Assembly: GCA_963751355.1 (NCBI GenBank)
Contig: CAVVVS010000046.1
Location: forward strand, 71,766 to 135,765
Reading direction: 5' to 3'
DNA length: 64,000 nt
Source: CAVVVS01 sp963751355
GTDB taxonomy: Bacteria; Bacteroidota; Ignavibacteria; Ignavibacteriales; Ignavibacteriaceae
Within the stretch, counting starts at the first letter, position 1. Every line of letters starts with the position of its first letter. The translations under genes and the position numbers were made by a program. Under the pieces are notes generated by a model. It had not been told where the DNA came from and did not search any database. It saw only the letters and a program-made list of their open reading frames with translations. Below are positions 55,901 to 64,000 of this stretch, one piece after another.

Positions 55901-56107
55901 AGACTGACCCGGAATTCCCGCAGCAGCTAACGCACGGCCGGCGCGGAAAGGACCTACCAGCCTCCACCTCATACCGTTTGAGGCATTGCCGGAAATGAAT
56001 GAATACTCTGAATTATTAGATTGCACATTTTGAGGGAAACTGAAAGCAGTTGAAAAAATTACCAGGATTAGAATTAAGAAAGAACTCTTCGTGTAAGACC
56101 GGGACAT
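52916..56107 (-). CDS. Large exported Asp-box (BNR/sortilin-like) beta-propeller protein, copy 2
   Basis: This 1063-residue protein has a signal peptide (LILVIFSTAFSFPQ, about 1-25). Many Asp-box repeats follow through about residue 770: TSNAGLTW, STDGGMHW, TTDGGKSW, STNEGKTW, SSDGGKTF, LDNGKTW, TNDGGLDW, TKDNGQHW, SFDDGANW. A C-terminal sandwich (GPMVLPGKYTVKLTVDGKTY) and a helical tail (about 950-1063) complete it. The domain order matches copy 1 at 32307-35405. It has no visible hydrolase residues and no T9SS signal, so it may be a periplasmic binding or scaffold protein. An AAAGGAG site precedes the ATG. Confidence 0.88.
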   Translation of the reverse strand: MSRSYTKSSFLILILVIFSTAFSFPQNVQSNNSEYSFISGNASNGMRWRLVGPFRAGRALAAAGIPGQSSTFYFGAVDGGVWKTSNAGLTWEPIYDGQINPSIGALAISSSDPNIIYAGTGEADMRSDITYGEGVYKSTDGGMHWESLGLKDTRHIGKILVDPDNPNIVLVAALGHAYAPNKERGVFRTTDGGKSWEKVLYKNDSTGAINLSWDSKSPQVVYASLWEAHRTPWSQYPPEEGSGSGIYKSTNEGKTWTEVKYNGLPSAPFGRIGLSVVTGSGGQYVYALIQALRKGSGLYYSGDGGDHWKFINDNPNIITRMWYFGRVFVDPQNPKIIYIPNRSIFKSSDGGKTFEAIKGSPGGDDYHFVWIDPQNDSHLIEASDQGTSVSLDNGKTWSSWYNQPTAQFYHVSTDNQFPYRIYGAQQDCGTVSITSRSDYGEITFRNWFSIGAGESGYILPDPVNPNIVYGGNTYGGLFRFERVTGQSQVISPWLLSEWGELMPQRKFRFTWTSPVAIDPHDNNVLYYGAQKLLKTNDGGLDWKIVSPDLTNTNIEVKNGMSHKGWGVIYSIAISPVKPGVIWAGTDDGLIQLTKDNGQHWQNVTPVGLKPWSKISIIDASPFNQSTAYAAVDRHRLNDFAPYIYRIDNYGKHWALINKGIPEGSFVRVVRADPYQKGLLYAGTEKGVYISFDDGANWQPLQLNLPEVSVRDLTIHENNLVAATHGRAFWVLDDLTPLRQISKNDLDQNVYLFKPAQAIRIRRSESNDTPLPPEVPHGENPPAGAIIDFYLHSTPTGPIVLKIFDEEGNLVRSYSSNDKPVPVLEQPYFMKEWLPQFHPLTTHAGLNRFTWNLRYPLVPVKHHGYGFAAIAGKGTVIEPQGPMVLPGKYTVKLTVDGKTYSQPLNVKMDPRVKVSKEALNDQLNLALKIWNAASEHYQLTKTADTINAQLYKLENDKKISSSLKSEIKNLQEKINKFRKSLQAVNIAGLEGPVLSADREPTRQMKTGFDIMNKGLMSVNEEWPQLKSNDIKKLNVLLDQEGLSKLQLPAETPVKITIPKEMREI

Positions 56108-56502
56108 TGTTAACTCCTTTTTTCGATGAAGATACTCTACACCGCAGTAGAGATATAAATTTAGGATTATAATTTTAAGTATAAAAACCTTTTAAAATTA
56201 ACTGACCTTTGTAACCATTATTCTCATACAATTCTTAAAACCTTATTATCTTTTATTTATATAAACATAAGGGAATAAAATCAAGCATCTTACTTTTTTC
56301 AGATTTAAAATGAACTGCGGGAAAAGTAAGGGCTATGCTACAATATGCATCCGATACACTTATGTTCACTTGCGAGATTACGATGTAAAACTAAAATTCA
56401 AACTATTCAATCCCAGGAAGTAAACTTACAAACACAAGGATCCCGGCTGCGTTCTCGCAGCCGGGATCATTTACAACATCACTATCAAGAAAATTTTTTC
56501 TA
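56108..56502. other. Gap between Asp-box and POP-fusion genes
   Basis: About 395 bases, AT-rich except for the hairpin at 56439-56468. It should hold the promoter of the Asp-box gene. No coding relic was seen. Confidence 0.45.
56439..56468 (-). terminator. GC-rich terminator hairpin downstream of the POP fusion gene
   Basis: A perfect 13-bp stem GATCCCGGCTGCG / CGCAGCCGGGATC with a 4-base loop lies 34 bases beyond the minus-strand stop at 56503. On that strand it is followed by CTTGTGTTTG, a moderate T-run. Its core is shared with the element at 52726-52743. Confidence 0.65.
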
Positions 56503-59500
56503 TTACTGCGGTGCAATCTGGTATTGTTCCAACTTCCCATTCGGCATCTGGTAAGTCCATACACGTAATGTCCGCTTCGGCAATACTACACGGAACGAGC
56601 GTTCAAGCATACCTCCGCGATAATGCTCTGATGTTTGAACAAATTCTTTCGGCTCACCTAAAGGAGCAAGACTTGATTGGAAATCTTTCAAAGCTTGCTC
56701 ACTGAAATATGCATTGGCATCAGAGGTGAATAACGAGCGATCAATTTTTCCGTGCTGCAGACCAATAAATATCTTCCGTGCCTGCCCGGTTCGCATAGCT
56801 GTGTGAGAATCTTGTGTTTTAAATAAGATTAGTGCAATCTTGTGTGCAATGGTTCCTGCTGCGGGAGCCGCATCCTGGTTCGTCAGCACAACAACTGCCG
56901 CACTGTCATCGGGAAATACTACATTATCAGCCGTGAATCCCGATACTTCACCACTGTGGTAAATGGCTCGATGATTGTTCATCATCCCGACTTCCACACC
57001 TAAACCGTAATGAGTACCTACTCCGCTATTCAATCTCACTTCTGTTTCAAGCTGTTTGTATGATTTATGACTTAACAGACTTCGATCAATAATTGATATA
57101 TCCCAGTTAGCCAAATCACCGGAAGTCATAGCTAATTCGCCAGCTCCTGCCATCCATCCTGATCCTTCTTCCGGAGCCAAACGCAGCGGTCCCAAAGCGT
57201 ACCTTGTATAACCTGCCGGATCTTGTGAAGTCATTTTCCCTTTATCGAAATCAACTGCGCTGGATAATTCCAAAGGTTTTAGAATATTATCGTGCAAAAA
57301 TTTGAAGAACGGTTCATGAGTTATCTTTTCCACAATCTGTGCTGCTATTACAAAGTTTGTATTGCTGTACTGCCAGCGTGTTCCGGGATCAAAGTCCAGC
57401 GGTTTCTTAGCCCAGCGATCCAGAATTTTTTCCGGGGGCATAGGTTTAAGCATCAGCGGAGGTACATAATCTTGAGGCCAGAAATCCTGGTAGCCTGAAG
57501 TATGAGAAAGTATTTCACGTACTGTTACTTCTTTCGCGCGGGTTAGATCAGGTAGCCACTTAGAGATATGATCATCCAGCGTAAGTTTTCCTTTTTGCTC
57601 TAATAATAATATCGAAGCCGCAGCGAATTGTTTACTGATTGAACCTATTGCATAGCGCATATCCGGTTTAGCATCTACCGGCGGATTGAGTCGTGCTTTA
57701 CCATAAGCTTGATTATATACAATCTTGCCATGTTTAACAACAGCAACAGATGCGCTCGGAACCCCGGTCTCTCTTAATACTTGAATAGCGATCGTATCAA
57801 TTTTTGCTTCAAATGTCTCGTGAACCGAATTCATTGACATCGAAAAAGACGGAACTTGTTTTATCCCTAAATTGTAAGCTTCGAATGCCCAAACATCCGC
57901 TGTCTGTGCGATTCGTTTGTCGGTCGGCATATAACCGTGGCTGGTTTGTGTAGCAACGCGAATGACTATGGGATTTTTACATCCCTGACTGTGCTGCAGT
58001 TTTGCAGTAAATTTATAAGAGTGACTAGGCACTACCCTATCGTCATGATCCGCTGTTGTTATAATTGTTGGCGGATAACAAACTCCTTTTTTAATATTCG
58101 ATAGCGGTGAATAAGAATACAGCCACTTGAAATCTTTTTTATTATTTGAAGTCCCGTATTCGGGTGACCAAAGATCACCGCCAGAGAATTTTTGATAACG
58201 TAGCATGTCCATCACTCCGGCACCTGCATAAGCCGCACCGAAAAGTTCCGGATGCTGAGTTATTGATGCTCCGATTAAAAGTCCGCCGTTAGAATACCCT
58301 TGAATACCGAGACGTTTGGAAGTAGTGTATTTCATGTTGATAAGATATTTTGCCGCCCAGGCAAAATCATCAAACACATTTTGTTTATTGCCTAACATCC
58401 CGGCTTCGTGCCATTTTTCTCCGTATGTCCCTCCACCCCGTAAATTTGCAACAGCATAAACGCCTCCCAATTCTAACCAAACAGGCAGCATCGGATTGAA
58501 GCGTGGAGTAATGGTTATATCAAACCCGCCGTATCCGTAAAGAATCGTTGGATTATTACCGTCGAGCTTAACATCCTTTTTCGATACAATGAACATCGGG
58601 ATTTTTGTACCGTCTTTAGAATGATAAAATATCTGCTTTGTTTCATACAATGAAGGATCGAAATCAACTTTCGGTTTAAAGAATACTTTTGATTTGCCGG
58701 TTTTAACATCATAAGCATAAACGGAAGTTGGATATAAGAATGATGAGAATCCATAATAAATCGTAGAGGAATTATTCAGTGTTGAAATTCCGGAAACCGA
58801 ACCGATAGTTGGAAATGATATTTTACCGAGTGATTTCCCACCGGGTGAAAAAAGTGCAAGCTGACTTTTAGCTGCGTTTTCATAATTAATGAGTATCTTG
58901 CCGTCAGCCATTGTTGCACTCTGAATTACACCTTCCGCTTCAGGGACAATGACTTTCCAGTTTGACGGATTGGGATTTTTGATACTTGCTGATACTATTT
59001 CCCCTTTCGGTGCGTCTAATGTAGTTTGAATCAGGAAGTGTCCGCTTTCATGTCCGAACACAAAATACTGAGCATCATTTTTTGTATAAATAGGTTTCAA
59101 CTTTGCCGTAACATCAGGGTTTTGAGGATTGCCTAAATCTGCATAAAATAGTTCATCCTGAGGAGCTGTTCCGTTGAAGAGATAAACAAAAAGATAACGC
59201 CCATCCTCACTAACGCTTCCGCCAATAATCCACTTTGGAAGATCAGGTCTCGAATAAATTAATTTATCTTTGCTTTGATCTGTTCCGATTTTGTGATAAT
59301 AAAGTTTCTGATTTAAAACCTGATGACTGATTGCTTTTCCTTTTGGTGGTTCGGGATAGCGTGAATAGTAAAAACCTTTGTTATCATTAGTCCAGGAAAT
59401 TCCTGAAAACTTAACCCATTGAACTTTATCGGAAAGCTCCTTGCCGGTAGAAACATTTAAGACGTGTATAGTTTCCCAATCCGAACCGCCCTGTGATAAT

Positions 59501-60117
59501 TCGTAAGAAAGATATTTGCCGTTAGGTGAAGGCTGATAGCCTGCTAATGCGATTGACCCGTCGGATGAAAGTTTATTAGGATCGATAAGCGCACGCGGCT
59601 GTGCGTTAGCTGATTCTTGAACATACACTATCGATTGATTCTGCAGCCCGGAGTTTTTTCTAAAAAAGATGGTGCCGCCCTCAACTTGATCAGGAGTGCC
59701 CATTTTTGCATAATTCCACAATTTCGTTAAACGTTCATGAATCCAATTTCGAACCGGTATTTTTTCAAGATATGAAAAAGTAAGTTTGTTCTCTTGTTTA
59801 ACCCAGCTTTTCACAGCGGGACTGTTGAGGTTTTCCATCCATTGATATGGTACCGGAACTTTGGTTCCAAAGTAAGTATCGATTTTATTATCACGGTGAG
59901 CCTGCGGATAATTTATAACAGAATCGGAAGAGGCATAATTTGTGTTTAGATTTTTATTTATAACAGTACTCTGTCCGAATAAAGTATGATAACAGAAAAA
60001 AGTCACAATAATACTTAAAAGTATTGTGAAAGTATGTGCCTGGTTTTTTCTGCGTCTTGTTTGGTTGAGTTTTACAAAAAAATCTTTTGAAATTTTGTAT
60101 GGTTGTCTATAATTCAT
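56503..60117 (-). CDS. Prolyl oligopeptidase (S9A) fused to a serine beta-lactamase-like domain
   Basis: This 1204-residue exported protein has a signal anchor at about 29-48. A complete prolyl oligopeptidase occupies about 70-755: propeller, then the alpha/beta hydrolase with S609 in GYSNGG, Asp in TADHDDRVVP and H727 in TSHGYMP. A second, complete serine hydrolase of the class C beta-lactamase/PBP family occupies about 765-1110: S826-x-x-K829, Y917-S-N919 and HSGEVSG. A tail of about 90 residues follows. Both halves keep all catalytic residues, with no stop or weak junction between them. One polypeptide would cut peptides after proline and act on another amide or ester. No adjacent operon partner is seen. 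Confidence 0.92.
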   Translation of the reverse strand: MNYRQPYKISKDFFVKLNQTRRRKNQAHTFTILLSIIVTFFCYHTLFGQSTVINKNLNTNYASSDSVINYPQAHRDNKIDTYFGTKVPVPYQWMENLNSPAVKSWVKQENKLTFSYLEKIPVRNWIHERLTKLWNYAKMGTPDQVEGGTIFFRKNSGLQNQSIVYVQESANAQPRALIDPNKLSSDGSIALAGYQPSPNGKYLSYELSQGGSDWETIHVLNVSTGKELSDKVQWVKFSGISWTNDNKGFYYSRYPEPPKGKAISHQVLNQKLYYHKIGTDQSKDKLIYSRPDLPKWIIGGSVSEDGRYLFVYLFNGTAPQDELFYADLGNPQNPDVTAKLKPIYTKNDAQYFVFGHESGHFLIQTTLDAPKGEIVSASIKNPNPSNWKVIVPEAEGVIQSATMADGKILINYENAAKSQLALFSPGGKSLGKISFPTIGSVSGISTLNNSSTIYYGFSSFLYPTSVYAYDVKTGKSKVFFKPKVDFDPSLYETKQIFYHSKDGTKIPMFIVSKKDVKLDGNNPTILYGYGGFDITITPRFNPMLPVWLELGGVYAVANLRGGGTYGEKWHEAGMLGNKQNVFDDFAWAAKYLINMKYTTSKRLGIQGYSNGGLLIGASITQHPELFGAAYAGAGVMDMLRYQKFSGGDLWSPEYGTSNNKKDFKWLYSYSPLSNIKKGVCYPPTIITTADHDDRVVPSHSYKFTAKLQHSQGCKNPIVIRVATQTSHGYMPTDKRIAQTADVWAFEAYNLGIKQVPSFSMSMNSVHETFEAKIDTIAIQVLRETGVPSASVAVVKHGKIVYNQAYGKARLNPPVDAKPDMRYAIGSISKQFAAASILLLEQKGKLTLDDHISKWLPDLTRAKEVTVREILSHTSGYQDFWPQDYVPPLMLKPMPPEKILDRWAKKPLDFDPGTRWQYSNTNFVIAAQIVEKITHEPFFKFLHDNILKPLELSSAVDFDKGKMTSQDPAGYTRYALGPLRLAPEEGSGWMAGAGELAMTSGDLANWDISIIDRSLLSHKSYKQLETEVRLNSGVGTHYGLGVEVGMMNNHRAIYHSGEVSGFTADNVVFPDDSAAVVVLTNQDAAPAAGTIAHKIALILFKTQDSHTAMRTGQARKIFIGLQHGKIDRSLFTSDANAYFSEQALKDFQSSLAPLGEPKEFVQTSEHYRGGMLERSFRVVLPKRTLRVWTYQMPNGKLEQYQIAPQ

Positions 60118-60784
60118 CGTGGAACTCCTATTTACGATTATTAAGTATAGTAAATTTTGAAATATATTAAATATTATCCTATGATCTCTTTCACTTAATA
60201 TTTTCTATTTCCGATTGCTGGTTTGACACCATCGTAATGTTGAATCCGATAATTTCCCGGCCAAAATTGCAGGAATAGATTTATAAAATGTTTCAATTAC
60301 ATCATAAATAGTAATATTTTTTCTATAGAATAGACGTGATGTGATGAGGCAGAAGCTTAAGCACAATTTTACGTCCTAATTTAGTATCCCTGGCAAGATA
60401 AACCACACACATGCGCCTTCGCCGAGTTTTTCAATTAATTTGTGTTGTAATATTGTTTACCCAATCATTACGTTTTGTTACTGAATTTTTATGCTATACT
60501 GAGGAAGTCAGTATACAATGAGTTTTGCCTGCCCGGAGGTACCTTCTATAAAGTACGATATTTATTTTGGAATTATCAAGATTAGATCATATAAAATAAT
60601 AAAGTATTCATTCTGATCAATCATCTCATTTAGGTTTATTCAGAAACGAAAAATTTTAATTAAGTCCTAACTATTAGCCTATAACGTAAACATGCACTCA
60701 TTTCATAATTCTATTCTCAGTAATTTATTTATAAAAAATCACAGCCGGATACTATTTGTAAATTTCCATAAATGAATTATTCTT
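60118..60784. other. Intergenic region with a kinase relic
   Basis: About 670 bases between the POP fusion and the cupredoxin-like gene. It contains the kinase relic (60324-60468) described separately. The rest is AT-rich with no gene seen. Confidence 0.5.
60324..60468 (-). pseudogene. Relic of a Ser/Thr kinase N terminus
   Basis: From an ATG at 60468 the minus strand reads MIG-stop-TILQHKLIEKLGEGA, then after a one-base shift VVYLARDTKLGRKIVLKLLPHHIT and a stop. This matches the first 45 residues of the intact kinase at 61290-63911 (MIGETILHYKIIEKLGEGGM...VVYKAEDTKLKREVAIKFLPHHLT). One nonsense codon and one frameshift show decay; nothing remains of the rest of the kinase. Confidence 0.8.
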
Positions 60785-61216
60785 TTATTCAACGATAATT
60801 TTGGGAGGAGAATCCCCTCTTGCATAAACACCGGCGGGAGTACAAAAGACGGAATATTCATATGTACCGGCAGGGGCGTTGTCTTTTACTTTGAGCTTAA
60901 GCTTTTTACCGTTCTTTAAAAATTTTGTATAACCATTGTGGAGACTATCTTTGGCACTGACCGGATTAAAAAGAGTTTCCGGAAATTGAAAATACGCATC
61001 CGTACCTTCCGCTGTCCAGATGACAGTATCTTTCTTTTTCACTTTTATCTTTGTTTTTGTTGAATCTGTTGCATCAACTACTCTCCAAACATTATCAATT
61101 TTCACGATTTTTAATTCGTAAGTGTTGGGTGATGTGAAGGTTGGTTTCAAAATAAAACCGGTTATAAATATCGATAATATTATTCCGGTAATGAACATTC
61201 CCATTTTAATTTTCAT
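60785..61216 (-). CDS. Exported cupredoxin-like protein
   Basis: This 143-residue protein has a signal peptide/anchor (FITGIILSIFITGFIL) and a small beta-barrel domain. The layout resembles cupredoxins: KKKDTVIWTAEGTDAYFQFPE, KLKVKDNAPAGTYEYSVFC, then PPKIIVE. The copper ligands are incomplete: a Cys is present in VFCTP but the expected His pair is missing, so it probably does not bind copper like plastocyanin. It lies 73 bases downstream of the kinase gene and has its own AGGGAG site. Confidence 0.75.
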   Translation of the reverse strand: MKIKMGMFITGIILSIFITGFILKPTFTSPNTYELKIVKIDNVWRVVDATDSTKTKIKVKKKDTVIWTAEGTDAYFQFPETLFNPVSAKDSLHNGYTKFLKNGKKLKLKVKDNAPAGTYEYSVFCTPAGVYARGDSPPKIIVE

Positions 61217-61289
61217 AACTGACTCCCTTCTTTGATTTTTACACGACTAGTTTAAGCATGAATTGATCCGGCTGTAATCCTGTATAAAG

Positions 61290-63911
61290 TTATTTATCCT
61301 CTTTGTTCTTAATATGTGATACCCTTTGCTTATACCGTTCATCGGCAATAAGATTTTTTAATTCAGGCTGGTTTTCTATATCCGATCTTGAATAACCATT
61401 CTCAATCGATTCAATTACCCAGTCTATAGCTTTTTTCCGATCCCCTAATTGCTCATAAGTTGTTCCGGCTCGAAACATAATATCCGGATCATGCGGCGCT
61501 AATTTTAATGATTTTTTCGCGTATTCCAATGCTTTTGCTTTATTACCTACCATGGAGTAGAAACCTGCTAACAATGAAAACATTTCCGGATCATTTGGAT
61601 TTACTTTTCTCGCTTCCTCTCCTAATTTAATTGCATGTAAAAATGCATCTTTAGCTTTGTCGCGTTCACCGGGAGCCCAATAATATGCCGCACCTAAATT
61701 TCCCCAGATCACATAATCGTTGTTATTTATTTCAATTGCTTTTTCATATTTTCTGGCAGCATTCTTATATTTTCCCTGAATGTAATAAAGTGTTCCAAGA
61801 TTTGAAGCAACGCTGTATGATTGTTTGATGTTAAATGCTTTTTCAAACATTTCGCTGGCATCTTTCAGTTTATTGGTATAATAATACATTGCCCCTAAGC
61901 CATTAAAATCCATGTAATTCTGTGGGTTTAGAACAATCCCCTTTTTAAATTGCGTGATAGCTTCACCATACCGAGCATGATTGCTGTAAAAAACACCTAA
62001 CGAATGATAACCTATCCAATTGGAAGGCTGCATATTTATTGCCCTTTTATATGTTCTTTCAGCATCATCTAGCAGACCTTGATCTTCATAAGCTTTTGCC
62101 AATCCCTGATATGCTTGATAGTCAACCGGAGTGATATCTAATGCTCTATTAAAATCGGAAACAGCTTTTTTATACATCCCTGTCCCATCATGAATATTAC
62201 CCAGTACAATATTAACATAAGCAAGTTTGTTGTTTAACTTATATGCATACTCAGATTCTTTTACCGCTTTGTCTGCCCATTCATTTTTTTTAACCAGGCG
62301 GTATTTTTCCCAATACGCTTGAGCTAAACCGGAATGTGCAATTGCATAAAGAGAATCTTTCCGAACTGCAAGTAAAAACGCATTGATTGCAGATTCTATC
62401 TCATTTAAATTATTCTTGTTTTGAAGAAAGCCGCGTCCCTGTATGTAATATTCATATGCTTCCGGAACATTAGTGTTCCCTGTTTCTAACATTCCGCTCA
62501 ACTTAGGGTTCAACTGAAGATTAAGCATTTTCAAAAGTGAAATAACTGATTTGTCCTGAAGAAGAATTAAATCATTTTCTTTAACATCAATTAAGAATGA
62601 GTTGAGCTGACGTGAATTCTTCGCATCGATTAGATTCATCGTTAAACGGAATTCTTTATTGACTAGCTGTAAACTGCCTGTTACCGTTAGATTACAACCG
62701 AATATCTGATTTGCTTCTCCGGGACTTTTTATTTTGTAATGTAATACTTCACTCGCCGGAATCACCCAAAGAGAACTATGAAACTGCTGAAGTTCCGTTA
62801 ACTTGCTGGTAAGTGTCTCCATCAGACCATTGCAAAATGCCTGGTTTGCTGTACCTCCGCTTATATCAACAATCGGCAGAACAGCTAAATGTTGTCCTTT
62901 AATTGCCGGTTTTGAACTAAATAAGGATTCAATGAATGGTTTACCCATTATAATTGCAATCAACAAGATTGCAAATAATAAGATGCTGGAAATTATTTTT
63001 AAACTTCTCCGGTTATTTTGGCTTTTAACAGAGGAAACCTTTGATTCTTTTTTAGTACTAACCACTGGAGCGACAAGACCGGCATTGGATTTATTTTGAA
63101 TATCCAATAATATGTCCGAAACTTTTTGATATCGATTTTTTTGATCTTTTTGCAAGCATTTGATAACGATACTTTCCAAATAATGCGGACTATCAATTAC
63201 CGGGGATATGGAAGCAGGTTCTTCATTAATAATTGAATAAATTACAGACTGTTCGTAATTACCTTCGAACGGTAAATGTCCTGTCAGCATTTCATACAAT
63301 ACTACACCGAAAGCCCAGATGTCTGATTTTGCATCCGCTTCTTTTCCTAAAGCTTGTTCAGGCGACATGTAAGCGACAGTTCCAACCGTCGTGCCTATTT
63401 TTGTTAAATGAATTCCCTCGCCCATTTTAGCCAATCCAAAATCCATTATCTTAACTTGATCTTTCTCAGTGATCATAATATTCGAGGATTTTATATCTCT
63501 ATGGATAATTCCTTTTTCATGAGCAGCTTCCAATCCCTTGGCAATTTGAATTATATAATCAATAATTTTATCTAGGGGCAGAGGCACTCCATGCTGCTCC
63601 GATACCATTCTTTTTAATTCTTTACCGTTTATATATTCCATTACAATAAACATTTCTTTCCCTCTCAGGGGATCACTGTACTCTTCAATAGAATGGATTG
63701 TGGAAATATTGGGATGATTTAACGAAGCAGCGGCTTGTGCTTCGATTTCAAATCTTTTGCGTTCTTCATCGCTGATTGTAAGGTGGTGAGGTAAGAATTT
63801 TATAGCTACTTCACGCTTGAGTTTTGTATCCTCGGCTTTATACACTACACCCATGCCCCCTTCACCCAATTTCTCGATTATTTTGTAGTGAAGTATAGTT
63901 TCGCCTATCAT
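61290..63911 (-). CDS. PknB-type Ser/Thr protein kinase with TolB-like and TPR regions
   Basis: This 873-residue membrane kinase has a catalytic domain at about 8-270 with GEGGMG, K38 in VAIKF, D139 in HRDIKSSN, DFG at 157-159 and GTVAYMSPEQ. One TM helix lies at about 304-322. An extracytoplasmic FlgO/TolB-like region follows at about 342-460 (LAVLPIVDISGG, then VTGSLQL), and about ten TPR repeats at about 480-850. The kinase domain is complete. Transmembrane kinases with exported TPR arrays are common in this phylum, and targets are unknown. Its ATG overlaps the stop of a preceding kinase-like fragment (ATGA). Confidence 0.93.
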   Translation of the reverse strand: MIGETILHYKIIEKLGEGGMGVVYKAEDTKLKREVAIKFLPHHLTISDEERKRFEIEAQAAASLNHPNISTIHSIEEYSDPLRGKEMFIVMEYINGKELKRMVSEQHGVPLPLDKIIDYIIQIAKGLEAAHEKGIIHRDIKSSNIMITEKDQVKIMDFGLAKMGEGIHLTKIGTTVGTVAYMSPEQALGKEADAKSDIWAFGVVLYEMLTGHLPFEGNYEQSVIYSIINEEPASISPVIDSPHYLESIVIKCLQKDQKNRYQKVSDILLDIQNKSNAGLVAPVVSTKKESKVSSVKSQNNRRSLKIISSILLFAILLIAIIMGKPFIESLFSSKPAIKGQHLAVLPIVDISGGTANQAFCNGLMETLTSKLTELQQFHSSLWVIPASEVLHYKIKSPGEANQIFGCNLTVTGSLQLVNKEFRLTMNLIDAKNSRQLNSFLIDVKENDLILLQDKSVISLLKMLNLQLNPKLSGMLETGNTNVPEAYEYYIQGRGFLQNKNNLNEIESAINAFLLAVRKDSLYAIAHSGLAQAYWEKYRLVKKNEWADKAVKESEYAYKLNNKLAYVNIVLGNIHDGTGMYKKAVSDFNRALDITPVDYQAYQGLAKAYEDQGLLDDAERTYKRAINMQPSNWIGYHSLGVFYSNHARYGEAITQFKKGIVLNPQNYMDFNGLGAMYYYTNKLKDASEMFEKAFNIKQSYSVASNLGTLYYIQGKYKNAARKYEKAIEINNNDYVIWGNLGAAYYWAPGERDKAKDAFLHAIKLGEEARKVNPNDPEMFSLLAGFYSMVGNKAKALEYAKKSLKLAPHDPDIMFRAGTTYEQLGDRKKAIDWVIESIENGYSRSDIENQPELKNLIADERYKQRVSHIKNKEDK

Positions 63912-64000
63912 AAATTACCTCTCAATTGTTGGGTTGGGTTTCGGAGGGCAGGTTCGCCCCGTCCCAATTCTTCAATTATATTATAATGTAAAATGGTCTC
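63908..64000 (-). pseudogene. Second kinase N-terminal fragment, cut by the window edge
   Basis: The minus strand enters the window reading ETILHYNIIEELGRG, matching residues 4-18 of the kinase just downstream, and then continues as unrelated EPALRNPTQQLRGNL to a TGA at 63908-63910 that overlaps the kinase start. Instead of a GMG loop the frame passes into the kinase's leader. The start codon lies outside the window. This looks like what is left when tandem kinase genes recombine near their starts. Confidence 0.6.

Noticed and set aside
1..64000. CRISPR array, tRNA or rRNA genes
   Set aside because: I found no regularly spaced direct repeats, no cloverleaf with TTCGA-type arm in the gaps, and no rRNA-like sequence. 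A short tRNA in AT-rich gaps could be missed without a search program.

Overview
The window is AT-rich chromosomal DNA from a member of the Bacteroidota/Chlorobiota side of the FCB group, most likely an Ignavibacteria-type bacterium. The best evidence is three proteins ending in a type IX secretion (T9SS) sorting domain of the form QNYPNPFNPTTTI...VYDILG...SGIYFY...KKLLLLK (genes ending near 44523, 45557 and 49966). A DUF5687 ABC permease and large Asp-box (BNR/sortilin-like) exported proteins fit the same group. No tRNA, rRNA or CRISPR array was recognised.

Layout. (1) 1-10886, almost all minus strand: a membrane protein, a threonine/serine dehydratase, a methyltransferase, a thiamine-binding DUF77 protein and an exported phosphoesterase. 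These are followed by an unusual group: an APC-permease/EIIA/RCK fusion, a long KamA-family radical SAM enzyme, a desaturase very like eukaryotic dihydroceramide delta-4 desaturase, and a saccharopine-dehydrogenase-family enzyme. (2) 11316-12529, plus: a TSUP exporter with its DUF1634 partner. (3) 12554-20280, minus: an exported MetX-like hydrolase, then a YtrA-type regulated ABC cluster. In transcription order this cluster is a GntR-SpoIIE phosphatase fusion, a GntR repressor, an ABC ATPase, one intact and two decayed permeases, a DUF5687 permease carrying a starch-binding-like insert, and a second ATPase. A strong promoter overlapped by a perfect palindrome precedes it. (4) 20602-24702: mnmA, a PH-like membrane protein, a lipoprotein, and a PIN-PhoH ATPase. 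(5) 25113-31729, plus: carA, an alpha-L-fucosidase and carB, with a possible attenuator in the carA leader.

(6) 32307-39764, minus: a large Asp-box protein, a decayed pseudogene, and a set made of DUF2231 protein, response regulator, histidine kinase and exported rubrerythrin. (7) 40291-44523, plus: a methyltransferase and a large FG-GAP/CARDB T9SS cargo. (8) 44693-64000, minus: a truncated copy of an Asp-box gene, a subtilase gene split by a complete IS3-family element (excision in silico restores one reading frame), a kelch T9SS cargo, a LuxR-type regulator, an intact Asp-box gene, a prolyl-oligopeptidase/beta-lactamase fusion, a cupredoxin-like protein and a Ser/Thr kinase-TPR protein. Two further kinase N-terminal remnants lie beside the kinase.

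The window therefore mixes housekeeping genes (carAB, mnmA, phoH-like) with an envelope/secretome region rich in duplicated genes, relics, palindromes and one IS. The most unusual candidates are the GntR-SpoIIE/ABC operon, the DEGS-like desaturase beside the atypical KamA protein, and the POP-beta-lactamase fusion. Coordinates of pseudogenes, promoters and hairpins were worked out by eye; similarities come from recognised motifs, not from database searches.
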